Below are positions 6,909 through 13,696 of a stretch of 13,772 bases of DNA, one piece after another. How positions within the stretch are numbered: position 1 is the first letter of the stretch; every line of letters starts with the position of its first letter. A program made the translations under genes and the position numbers. Source of the stretch: an uncultured Rhodospirillales bacterium (lineage in GTDB: Bacteria; Pseudomonadota; Alphaproteobacteria; CACIAM-22H2); assembly GCA_937926175.1 (NCBI GenBank), contig CALANV010000041.1, forward strand, positions 1 to 13,772, read 5' to 3'. The notes beneath the pieces are model-generated. The model searched no databases. It was given only the letters and a program-made list of their open reading frames with translations, and was not told where the DNA came from.

Positions 6909-6932
6909 GGCCGGTTCCGACCGGCCTTCTTC
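6909..6932 (+). terminator. Intrinsic-terminator-like hairpin just upstream of hisG
   Basis: GGCCGGT (6909-6915) pairs with ACCGGCC (6920-6926) around the 4-base loop TCCG and is followed by TTCTTC. The compact GC stem, tetraloop and T-rich tail fit an intrinsic terminator. Its end lies about 16 bases from the hisG ATG. It either ends the murA-DUF2948 transcript or attenuates hisG. The leader shows no run of His codons, so classical his attenuation is unlikely. Confidence 0.5.
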
Positions 6933-6947
6933 AGGTACGGATCGGAC

Positions 6948-7601
6948 ATGCCGGCCAACGAGAAACTCGTATTGGCGCTTCCCAACGGGCGCATCCTGAC
7001 CGAAGTCATGCCGCTGTTGCGGCGGGCCGGCATCGAGCCCGAACCGGAGTTCAACAACCCGGCGACGCGCCAGCTCCGGTTCACCACCAATCACCCGGAG
7101 CTCGACATCATCCGGACGCGCAGTTTCGACGTCGCGACCTTCGTCGCCTTCGGCGCGGCGCAGTTGGGGGTGGCGGGCAACGACGTGCTGATGGAATTCG
7201 AATACAGCGAGCTCTACGCGCCGCTCGATCTCAAGATCGGGAAATGCCGTGTCGCCGTGGCCGAACCCATCGACATGGCGGGCCGTGACGATCCGCGGAC
7301 GTGGAGTCACGTCCGCGTCGCGACCAAGTATCCCAAGATCACGCGACGTCACTTCGCCGCGCGCGGCGTCCAGGCCGAGTGCATCAAGCTAAACGGCGCG
7401 GTGGAGCTGGCACCGGCCTTGGGCCTGTGCCAGCGCATCGTCGACCTGGTGTCGACCGGTGCGACGCTGAAGGCGAACGGGCTGGTCGAGGTGGAGCACA
7501 TCGCCGACATCACCTCGCGGCTGATCGTCAACCGCGCCGCGCTGAAGACGCGTTATTCGCAGATCTCGCCCTGGATCGACCGGATCGCCGATGCCGCTTA
7601 A
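6948..7601 (+). CDS. hisG: ATP phosphoribosyltransferase, short form (HisG_S)
   Basis: Catalyses the first step of histidine synthesis, joining ATP and PRPP to give phosphoribosyl-ATP. At 217 residues it is the short form. It has the two-lobed catalytic domain but lacks the C-terminal ACT-like regulatory domain of the about 300-residue long form. Short HisG enzymes work as hetero-octamers with HisZ, a histidyl-tRNA synthetase paralogue, which is not in this window. LALPNGRI at 8-15 and the PRPP-binding loop DLVSTGATLKANGL at 166-179 are intact. The first base of the ATG lies 22 bases after a terminator-like hairpin, with a weak GGA-type ribosome-binding site. The last 11 bases overlap hisD. 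Confidence 0.95.
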   Translation: MPANEKLVLALPNGRILTEVMPLLRRAGIEPEPEFNNPATRQLRFTTNHPELDIIRTRSFDVATFVAFGAAQLGVAGNDVLMEFEYSELYAPLDLKIGKCRVAVAEPIDMAGRDDPRTWSHVRVATKYPKITRRHFAARGVQAECIKLNGAVELAPALGLCQRIVDLVSTGATLKANGLVEVEHIADITSRLIVNRAALKTRYSQISPWIDRIADAA

Positions 7602-8919
7602 GCTGGACGCAAGGACGCGCGATTTCGAGGCGGCGTTCGCGGCATTGCTGGCGGCGAAACGCGAGGCCGCCGCCGACGTCAGTGCGGTCGTCGCCGCCAT
7701 CATCGAGGACGTGCGGCGCCGGGGCGATGCGGCACTGATCGAATACACCGAGCGGTTCGATCGCATCCGGCTTCCGGTCGAGGGGCTGCGCGTCAGCGAT
7801 GCCGAAATCGACGCCGCCGTGAAAAGCTGCGCGAAGGAAACGATCGCGGCCCTCGAGCTCGCGGCACGGCGCATCAGGGATTATCACCGCCGGCAACTGC
7901 CCAAGGATTTCACCTATCGCGACCGGGCAGGACTTACGCTGGGGGCGCGCTGGACCCCCATCGCGGCGGCGGGGCTTTATGTGCCCGGTGGGACGGCGGC
8001 GTATCCGAGCTCCGTCCTGATGAACGCGGTGCCCGCGAAGGTCGCCGGCGTCGAGCGGCTGGTGATGACGGTGCCGGCCCCCGACGGCAAGCTGAACCCG
8101 CTGGTGCTCGCGGCCGCGCGCATCGCGGGCGTCGACGAGATCTATCGCATCGGCGGGGCGCAGGCCGTCGCGGCACTTGCCTATGGCACGGCGACGATCC
8201 GGCCGGTCGACAAGATCACGGGGCCCGGCAACGCCTATGTCGCGGAGGCGAAGCGGCAGGTCTTCGGCATCGTCGGAATCGACATGATCGCGGGGCCGTC
8301 GGAGGTCGTCGTCGTCGCCGACCGCGCCAACGATCCGGACTGGATCGCGGCCGACCTGCTGGCGCAGGCCGAGCACGACACGGCGGCGCAATCGATCCTG
8401 ATCACCGATGACGCCACGTTCGCCGACGACGTGATTGCGGCCGTCGATGCACGGCTTGCCAATCTGCCGCGGCGCGACATCGCCGGGGCGAGTTGGGCGA
8501 AGCATGGCGCGGTGATCCTGGTCGCGCGGCTGGCGGACGCGGTGCCGCTGATCGACCGGCTCGCGCCCGAGCACCTGCAGCTCGCGGTCGCGAAGCCGGA
8601 GGCCCTTGCGCGGCGCGTGCGCCACGCAGGCGCGATCTTCATCGGACGATTTGCGCCCGAGGCACTCGGCGACTATCTGGCGGGTCCGAACCACGTACTG
8701 CCGACCTCGCGCACGGCACGGTTTTCGTCGGGGCTCGGCGTTCTCGATTTCATGAAGCGCAGTTCGCTGATCGGATGCGACGCGGCGGGCCTCGGCCGGC
8801 TCGGTCCGGCTGCGGTGCGCCTGGCCGAGGCGGAAGGCCTCGGCGCCCACGCGCTGTCGATCGCCGTCCGGCTGCGGCCGCGCAAGGCGGCGCGATCGGG
8901 CCAGCGGCGAGGGTCGTAG
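7591..8919 (+). CDS. hisD: Histidinol dehydrogenase
   Basis: Carries out the last two steps of histidine synthesis, oxidising histidinol to histidine with two NAD and a zinc ion. The 442-residue protein is full length and keeps near-E. coli numbering. Zinc ligands Gln259 and His262 lie in QAEHD, with Asp361 in LGDYLAGP and His420 in GLGAHALS. The catalytic pair Glu327-His328 lies in APEHLQL. The NAD-site segment KITGPGNAYVAEAKR runs from 208 to 222. It begins inside the end of hisG (11-bp overlap), so the two are translationally coupled. The C-terminal tail after residue 428 is Arg/Lys-rich and not conserved. The next gene starts two bases after its stop. Confidence 0.97.
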   Translation: MPLKLDARTRDFEAAFAALLAAKREAAADVSAVVAAIIEDVRRRGDAALIEYTERFDRIRLPVEGLRVSDAEIDAAVKSCAKETIAALELAARRIRDYHRRQLPKDFTYRDRAGLTLGARWTPIAAAGLYVPGGTAAYPSSVLMNAVPAKVAGVERLVMTVPAPDGKLNPLVLAAARIAGVDEIYRIGGAQAVAALAYGTATIRPVDKITGPGNAYVAEAKRQVFGIVGIDMIAGPSEVVVVADRANDPDWIAADLLAQAEHDTAAQSILITDDATFADDVIAAVDARLANLPRRDIAGASWAKHGAVILVARLADAVPLIDRLAPEHLQLAVAKPEALARRVRHAGAIFIGRFAPEALGDYLAGPNHVLPTSRTARFSSGLGVLDFMKRSSLIGCDAAGLGRLGPAAVRLAEAEGLGAHALSIAVRLRPRKAARSGQRRGS

Positions 8920-8921
8920 GG

Positions 8922-9398
8922 GTGGAGAAGGCGCGCCAGCGCATCGTCAAGATCGATCTCGACGAGCGCACGGTGGTGCGACGCAACCCCGACGTTGAGC
9001 ACGAGCGCGCGGTCGCGATCTTCGATCTGCTCGAGGAGAATTATTTCGCGCCGGCCGGCGGACTGAGCGGGCCCTATCATCTGCGGCTGTCGATCACCGA
9101 GAACCGGCTGGTGTTCGACATCCGCTCCGAGCAGGATGAGCCGCTCACCAAGGTCATTCTCTCGCTGACGCCGTTCCGTGCGGTCGTGAAGGATTACTTC
9201 ACGGTGTGCGAGAGCTACTACGCGGCGATCAAGCGGGCGAGCCTGTCGCAGATCGAGGCGTTCGACATGGGCCGGCGCGCGGTCCACAACGAAGGCTCGG
9301 CGCTGCTGCGCGAACGGTTGGAGGGGAAGATCGAACTCGACCAGAACACCGCCCGCCGTCTGTTCACACTGATCTGCGTACTCCACATTCGCGGATAG
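8922..9398 (+). CDS. UPF0262 family protein
   Basis: This 158-residue protein has the usual length and sequence of UPF0262, a family of unknown function that I know from alphaproteobacteria, commonly between hisD and a low-molecular-weight phosphatase gene. Recognisable segments are RIVKIDLDERTVVRR near the N-terminus, HERAVAIFDLLEEN, the central HLRLSITENRLVFDI, and the C-terminal LDQNTARRLFTLICVLHIRG. The start is GTG at 8922, with GAGGG (8909-8913) eight bases ahead, inside the 3' end of hisD. It looks soluble and cytosolic. Tight spacing on both sides (2 and 9 bases) indicates one transcript with hisD and the phosphatase. Confidence 0.93.
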   Translation: MEKARQRIVKIDLDERTVVRRNPDVEHERAVAIFDLLEENYFAPAGGLSGPYHLRLSITENRLVFDIRSEQDEPLTKVILSLTPFRAVVKDYFTVCESYYAAIKRASLSQIEAFDMGRRAVHNEGSALLRERLEGKIELDQNTARRLFTLICVLHIRG

Positions 9399-9407
9399 GA
9401 CCGGCAG

Positions 9408-9851
9408 GTGACGACTGCGCCGACGAGCGTTCTGTTCGCATGCACGATGAACGCCATCCGCTCGCCGATGGCGGAGGCGCTGCTCAAGCATTTCCACGGA
9501 CAGCGGATCTATTGCGATTCGGTCGGGGTGCGCGTGGCGCCGATCGATCCGCTGGCGATCGAGGTGATGCGCGAGATCGGCCTGGACGTGACGCGCCACC
9601 GGCCCAAGTCGTTCGACGATCTGGAAGACACGTCGTACGACCTGATCATCACGCTCTCGCCCGAAGCGCAGCACCGTGCCGTCGAGCTGACGCGGACGAT
9701 GGCATGCGAGGTCGAGTACTGGCCCACGTTCGATCCGACGGCGGTCGAGGGCAGCCGCGAGACCCAGCTCGCCGCCTATCGGCAGGTGCGCGACGAGCTG
9801 AAACGGCGGATCCTGAAGCGGTTTCCGCTCGCCGGGGCAACGACGGATTGA
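9408..9851 (+). CDS. Low-molecular-weight phosphotyrosine phosphatase-like protein
   Basis: This 147-residue protein has the fold and length of low-molecular-weight protein tyrosine phosphatases and related arsenate reductases. The phosphate-binding loop is C12-TMNAI-R18-S19. It keeps the Cx5RS catalytic core and the Asn of the classic CxGNxCRS, but the Gly and second Cys are replaced by Met and Ile. A candidate general acid is Asp109 in TFDPT. The missing second cysteine argues against the thiol relay of arsenate reductases, so I do not name it ArsC. The start is GTG at 9408, with AGGA (9397-9400) overlapping the preceding stop. Its natural substrate is unknown. It is probably co-transcribed with hisD and the UPF0262 gene. 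Confidence 0.87.
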   Translation: MTTAPTSVLFACTMNAIRSPMAEALLKHFHGQRIYCDSVGVRVAPIDPLAIEVMREIGLDVTRHRPKSFDDLEDTSYDLIITLSPEAQHRAVELTRTMACEVEYWPTFDPTAVEGSRETQLAAYRQVRDELKRRILKRFPLAGATTD

Positions 9852-9965
9852 GGCGGCTGTCTCGTTCACGAGGCGCGGGGCTTGGGACGCCCGCGAACGC
9901 CAATCGGCACGCGCGCGTTTTGAGGTGGTGACAAGTCCAGACGCCGTCGCGCAAGATCCGTACCC

Positions 9966-11261
9966 ATGGCCCAGCTCAGCTTCTCGCCGTTCGCCGGCGG
10001 ACCGGTCGATGCCGCGACCGTGGCGATCGACGGCCGTACCGAACTGGTCCGCGGATCCGCGTTCACGTTCGGCGCCGCGACGGGCGAGACCCGAACGGTC
10101 AGCTTCACGCAGATCGAGTTTCCGGGCACGACTGGGCGAAGCTTCCCGTTCGAGGACCGTGGCGTGGCGACGCTTCGGCTCGTGGACCAGCAGTTCGACG
10201 ACGATGCGGGTGGTCTGTTCGATCGCGACGGCGACGGTCACGTCGAGAGCGTGACCTTGCGTCAGGAACTGCAGCCGGCGGCCATTCAACGCGTGGACGT
10301 GTCCGCATTCGATGGCGACCTGCTGACGCTTGCGGATCTTCCGGAGGCCAACGTCGTGCTCGACGACCATCCCGCGGCGGGAGTACTCGCGATTCTCGGT
10401 GCACGCGGCGGCAGCGTCGTCGCCGGCGGCGCCGATGTCGTCACGGTCGCGACCGCCGACGACGGCACGGGTCATTTCACACTCCAGACCGCCGGTGGCG
10501 ACAATACGGCGGAGCTCGACTCGGGCCCGTTCTTCCAGGGGCGCGCGCTGGCGGCACTCGGCGCCGGCAACGACACGCTGCAGGTGGCCGGGCCAGGTGG
10601 ATTCGCGCCGCCGATCCAGATTTTCGACCGGCCGGCGGTCATCGCCGCCACGGACGTCACGGCGACCGGGGCACCTGCGGCCGACGCTGTGACGGGTGCC
10701 GGCACCGACGCCGCCGGGGGCATGAGCGGCACGGCGCCGGGCTCGATCGATACGGCGGACGCGTCCACGTCCGTCTTCCCGTCGCCTCTCGGGACGAGCG
10801 GGCGCCTCGATAGGATCGCCGAGGGCGGCGGGGGCGACCGGTTCGTCATGGTCGACGTCGATGCGACCCTTGCGGGCGGACCTGATGCCGACACAATTGA
10901 TATCGGCACAGGTTCGTTCACCATCGTGGATCCGGGGCCGGGGGCGGATACGGTCATCCTCAGGCCCGGCGCCGCCGCGACGGTGACGATCGCCCGGGGG
11001 GAGACAGGAACGGCCCCGGACGATGCCGATACGCTGCGTTTCGAGGGCGCCTCACCCGGCAGTGCGACGGTCCGGCTCGATGGGTTTCCGGCAGGGACGA
11101 CCGTCCATATCGATGTCGCGGCGCCAGGTAACGACGCGCAGCCCGGCGTCACCGAGGGGCGGCTGGTCATCGACAGTCCCGGCGACGCGGCCCCGGACAT
11201 CATCAACCTCGTCGGGGTCGACAGCGGACCGCTCGACAGCCTGACGGTGATCTTCGGCTAG
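9966..11261 (+). CDS. Acidic Lys/Cys/Trp/Tyr-free protein with RTX-like loops, probably secreted
   Basis: I do not recognise a named family for this 431-residue protein. By hand count it has about 48 Asp, 12 Glu and 20 Arg, and no Lys, Cys, Trp or Tyr. DRDGDGHVE at 86-94 matches the short DxDxDG calcium loop. ALGAGNDTLQV at 197-207, GGPDADTIDI at 304-313 and PGPGADTVIL at 323-332 resemble RTX (hemolysin-type) beta-roll nonapeptides, though degenerate. There is no N-terminal signal peptide. The tail LDSLTVIFG, an acidic residue then hydrophobics at the extreme C-terminus, is compatible with type I secretion. No ABC exporter is in the window. The ATG is the only start between an in-frame stop at 9921-9923 and the conserved-looking body, and it has no clear ribosome-binding site. 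It interrupts an otherwise conserved gene block between the phosphatase gene and infA. Secretion and calcium binding are inferences. Confidence 0.75.
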   Translation: MAQLSFSPFAGGPVDAATVAIDGRTELVRGSAFTFGAATGETRTVSFTQIEFPGTTGRSFPFEDRGVATLRLVDQQFDDDAGGLFDRDGDGHVESVTLRQELQPAAIQRVDVSAFDGDLLTLADLPEANVVLDDHPAAGVLAILGARGGSVVAGGADVVTVATADDGTGHFTLQTAGGDNTAELDSGPFFQGRALAALGAGNDTLQVAGPGGFAPPIQIFDRPAVIAATDVTATGAPAADAVTGAGTDAAGGMSGTAPGSIDTADASTSVFPSPLGTSGRLDRIAEGGGGDRFVMVDVDATLAGGPDADTIDIGTGSFTIVDPGPGADTVILRPGAAATVTIARGETGTAPDDADTLRFEGASPGSATVRLDGFPAGTTVHIDVAAPGNDAQPGVTEGRLVIDSPGDAAPDIINLVGVDSGPLDSLTVIFG

Positions 11262-11340
11262 GGCATCGGAACCACGTGGCCGGGCCCCGATCCATCGCCC
11301 GTTCGGGCGGCGGCCCTGCCGGACGGGTTTCGGCAAAGCT

Positions 11341-11370
11341 CTTGACCGATCAAGGGTCAGGCATCACCTT
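11341..11370 (+). promoter_or_regulatory. Weak promoter candidate for infA
   Basis: TTGACC (11342-11347) is followed after 17 bases by CACCTT (11365-11370). The -35 box is good, the -10 box poor. The -35 box lies inside a small inverted repeat, CTTGA (11341-11345) with TCAAG (11350-11354). It sits 35-64 bases before the infA ATG, a sensible place for an infA promoter after the unusual upstream gene. Confidence 0.28.
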
Positions 11371-11404
11371 CCTCAGCATCATGCAACCACTGAGGCGAGG
11401 GCAA

Positions 11405-11623
11405 ATGGCAAAGGAGGATCTGATCGAGTTTTCAGGTACGGTGACCGAGCTTCTGCCGAACGCAATGTTCCGCGTGAAGCTGGACAACAATCACGAGGTT
11501 CTGGCCCATACCTCGGGCAAGATGCGCAAGAATCGCATCCGTGTGCTGGCAGGCGACCGCGTCAACGTCGAGATGACGCCGTATGACCTGACCAAGGGCC
11601 GCATCACGTTCCGCTACAAGTAA
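11405..11623 (+). CDS. infA: Translation initiation factor IF-1
   Basis: IF-1 binds the 30S ribosomal A site and helps IF-2 and IF-3 assemble the initiation complex. The 72-residue length and the start MAKEDLIEFSGTVTELLPNA are standard. The single S1/OB-fold domain runs the whole length, with FRVKLDNNHEVLAHTSGKMR and the RNA-binding RKNRIRVLAGDRV segment intact, and ends GRITFRYK. GAGG (11392-11395) stands nine bases before the ATG. It is followed after 60 bases by maf. Confidence 0.97.
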   Translation: MAKEDLIEFSGTVTELLPNAMFRVKLDNNHEVLAHTSGKMRKNRIRVLAGDRVNVEMTPYDLTKGRITFRYK

Positions 11624-11683
11624 TCGGCGTCGAATCGCAAGCGCGCCCGGAACCTGCATTCAGAGCAAAGCTGGCCGCCCGCG

Positions 11684-12259
11684 ATGCCACGCCTGATCCT
11701 TGCTTCGGCATCGCCGCGCCGCCTCGACCTTCTCAAACAGATCGGGATCGTTCCCGACGCGATCGTCCCGGCCGATGTCGACGAGACGCCCCTGCCGCGC
11801 GAACTGCCGGCCCGGCTGGCCAAACGTCTAGCCGCCGCGAAGGCCGAAGCGGTCGCCGCCCGGGAAGGGGACGCTGTCGTGCTGGCCGCCGATACGGTGG
11901 TCGCGTGCGGCCGGCGCATCCTGCCGAAGGCGGAATCGCGGGATGAGGCCGAGCGCTGCCTGCGGCTCTTGTCCGGACGCCGCCACCGCGTGTACGGCGG
12001 CGTGGCGCTGGCCATTCCCGATGGACGCCGCGCGGTGCGCCTCGTGACCACGATCGTGTCGTTCAAGCGCCTGACACCGGCCGAGATCGGGGCCTACCTC
12101 GACAGCGGCGAGTGGCAGGGCAAGGCCGGCGGCTATGCGATCCAGGGACGCGCCGCAGCCTTCGTCAAGGCGATCAACGGGTCCTATACGAACGTGGTCG
12201 GCCTCGATCTCTTTACGGTCGCCGCCCTGCTTCACGGCGTCGGACTCGGCCGGCCATGA
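11684..12259 (+). CDS. maf: Maf family nucleoside triphosphate pyrophosphatase
   Basis: Maf proteins hydrolyse non-canonical or excess nucleoside triphosphates (dTTP/UTP or 7-methyl-GTP types) to monophosphates, and are linked to arrest of septum formation. The 191-residue protein has the N-terminal substrate loop ILASASPRR at 5-13, the catalytic Asp70 in VLAADTVV, Lys82 in LPKAES, and the GKAGGYAIQG segment at 146-155. The GYAIQG form is that of the dTTP/UTP (YhdE-like) subfamily, so that specificity is the more likely. The start codon has no obvious ribosome-binding site. Its stop overlaps the ATG of the RNase gene as ATGA, implying coupled translation. Confidence 0.94.
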   Translation: MPRLILASASPRRLDLLKQIGIVPDAIVPADVDETPLPRELPARLAKRLAAAKAEAVAAREGDAVVLAADTVVACGRRILPKAESRDEAERCLRLLSGRRHRVYGGVALAIPDGRRAVRLVTTIVSFKRLTPAEIGAYLDSGEWQGKAGGYAIQGRAAAFVKAINGSYTNVVGLDLFTVAALLHGVGLGRP

Positions 12260-13392
12260 CGGCGTCCGGGACGACGGAGGAGGCGCCCGAGGACGTGCTG
12301 GTCACGACCGAGGGTGCGCATTACCGCGCCGTCGCGCTCGCCGCCGGACGACCGACCGATGTCCTGACGGCGCCGGTCGAGACGCGAGGTGCCGTCGGCA
12401 GCATCTATGTCGGCCGCGTGGTGCGTCACATGCCCGGCCTGAAGGCCGCGTTCGTGGAAATCGGCCTCGACCGCCCGGCCTTCCTGAACCTGGACAAGAC
12501 GACGCCGCCGGCGGGGAAGCCGGCGCTCGTCCAGATCGTCGAGTCGGCAGAGGGCGACAAGGCGCCGCGCCTGTCCCGGCGCATCGCGCTCATGGGGCGC
12601 TACCTGATCCTGCTGCCCTATGAGCGCGGCGTGGTCGTTTCGCGGCGACTCGACCAGAAAATCCAGGCGAACCTCGGCGGCTACATCCGCAAGCTCGTCC
12701 ACGAGGGGGCGGTGATCGTCCGGGCCGCGGCCGCCCGCGCCGATGGCGACACGCTCGCCGGCGAATGCGTCGCGCTCCAGGCCCTATGGACGGAGATCGC
12801 CGCGCGGACCGAGGCGACTCCGCCTGCGTGCGTGCACGTCGAGCATCCGCTGCGGCGTCTGCTGCGCGAGCTCGGGCGCGGACCCAAGACCTGCTTCATC
12901 TTCGACGATGCGGAGGCGGCCCGGATCGCGCGCGAGGTCGCGCCGACGCTTGGGCCCGATCTCGCCGCGCGCATCGAGACGGCGCCGGCAGGCACAGGCG
13001 TGCTCGACCGCGACGGCATCGCGGAGGCGCTCGCCAGTGTTGAGGCGCGCGAGGTGCCGCTTGCGACGGGCGGACGCCTTACGATCGAGCGTACCGCGGC
13101 GCTGACGGCGATCGACGTCGATACCGGCCCCGGTTCGGCCGACCCGCGGGCCGTCGTCGAAACCAACCTGGAGGCCGCGCGCGAGACGGCGCGGCAGCTC
13201 CGCCTGCGCGATATCGGCGGCCTCGTCGTCATCGACTTCATCCGCATGCCGGGCAGAACCGACCGCAACCGCGTTCTAGCCACGCTGCAGCGCGCGGTTG
13301 ACAGCGACCCGCGCCGGGTCCAAGTCCTGGGCTGGACCGCCGCCGGGCTTGTCGAACTGATCCGTTCACGGGCCGATGCCGGCGCGGAATGA
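12256..13392 (+). CDS. rng: Ribonuclease E/G family protein, short form without zinc link
   Basis: This 378-residue member of the RNase E/G endoribonuclease family cuts single-stranded RNA in rRNA and mRNA processing. The N-terminal region has the S1 domain split (GSIYVGRVVRHMPGLKAAFVEIG at about 48-70). The DNase I-like catalytic domain follows, with metal-binding Asp287 in TAIDVDTG and Asp327 in VVIDFIRM, equivalent to RNase E Asp303 and Asp346. It ends right after VQVLGWTAAGLVELIR. The CPxCxG zinc-link, the small domain and any degradosome scaffold are absent. Full RNase G is nearly 490 residues, so this is a compact paralogue. A full-length RNase E probably exists elsewhere in the genome. 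The start overlaps the maf stop (ATGA), so it depends on maf translation. Confidence 0.92.
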   Translation: MTASGTTEEAPEDVLVTTEGAHYRAVALAAGRPTDVLTAPVETRGAVGSIYVGRVVRHMPGLKAAFVEIGLDRPAFLNLDKTTPPAGKPALVQIVESAEGDKAPRLSRRIALMGRYLILLPYERGVVVSRRLDQKIQANLGGYIRKLVHEGAVIVRAAAARADGDTLAGECVALQALWTEIAARTEATPPACVHVEHPLRRLLRELGRGPKTCFIFDDAEAARIAREVAPTLGPDLAARIETAPAGTGVLDRDGIAEALASVEAREVPLATGGRLTIERTAALTAIDVDTGPGSADPRAVVETNLEAARETARQLRLRDIGGLVVIDFIRMPGRTDRNRVLATLQRAVDSDPRRVQVLGWTAAGLVELIRSRADAGAE

Positions 13393-13417
13393 CGAGAAGG
13401 AGATCGCGACGGGAATC

Positions 13418-13621
13418 ATGACCGACCGGGTGATCAACCTTTCCGACTCGGGGGGGCGCCGGCGGACGAGGAAATGTCCGATCTGCGGGCGGTCGCCGGA
13501 GCCGGCGCACGTGCCGTTCTGTTCACGGCGCTGTGCCGACGAGGACCTGCGGCGCTGGCTTTCCGGCGAATACCGCATCCCGAGCGAGGAGGCGCCCGAT
13601 TCAGACAGTGGGGCGGGTTGA
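13418..13621 (+). CDS. yacG: DNA gyrase inhibitor YacG (zinc-binding)
   Basis: YacG is a small zinc protein that binds the GyrB subunit and inhibits gyrase in E. coli. The 67-residue product has the four zinc cysteines C20-x2-C23 and C35-x3-C39, followed by DLRRWLSGEYRIP, the family's conserved WL(x)GEY helix. The acidic tail after residue 56 is normal. The frame is also open to an ATG at 13376, overlapping the RNase gene. A good AAGGAG at 13397-13402 lies between the two and is badly spaced for either. The 13418 start is chosen for family length and for the MTDRVINLSD-type beginning. It is the last gene before tRNA-Phe. Confidence 0.92.
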   Translation: MTDRVINLSDSGGRRRTRKCPICGRSPEPAHVPFCSRRCADEDLRRWLSGEYRIPSEEAPDSDSGAG

Positions 13622-13641
13622 AACACTCCGGTCCGCCGTTC

Positions 13642-13670
13642 TGGACAGACGCGGGCGATTTCTCTATAAG
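13642..13670 (+). promoter_or_regulatory. Sigma-70-like promoter for tRNA-Phe
   Basis: TGGACA (13642-13647) is followed after 17 bases by TATAAG (13665-13670). Both boxes are close to consensus and the spacing is ideal. The -10 ends 26 bases before the first tRNA base. This is the best-looking promoter in the window and implies separate transcription of the tRNA, even though it follows yacG closely. Confidence 0.6.
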
Positions 13671-13696
13671 CGGCCCGTCCGACTTCCCGGGACAAA

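Noticed and set aside
6828..6947. His-operon leader peptide
   Set aside because: No short frame with consecutive CAC or CAT codons is present.
9408..9851. Arsenate reductase (arsC)
   Set aside because: The loop lacks the extra redox cysteines, there are no ars genes nearby, and the hisD-UPF0262 context favours the phosphatase family.
7528..10475. Two long minus-strand open frames (440 and 600 codons) opposite hisD, the UPF0262 gene, the phosphatase gene and the start of the acidic-protein gene
   Set aside because: They mirror well-supported plus-strand genes and their translations are low-complexity Arg/Asp/His-rich with no domain.
11296..11309. Terminator after the acidic-protein gene (CGCCC/GGGCG hairpin)
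   Set aside because: The stem is 5 bp and followed by GCGGCCC with no T-run, which is common by chance in such GC-rich DNA.
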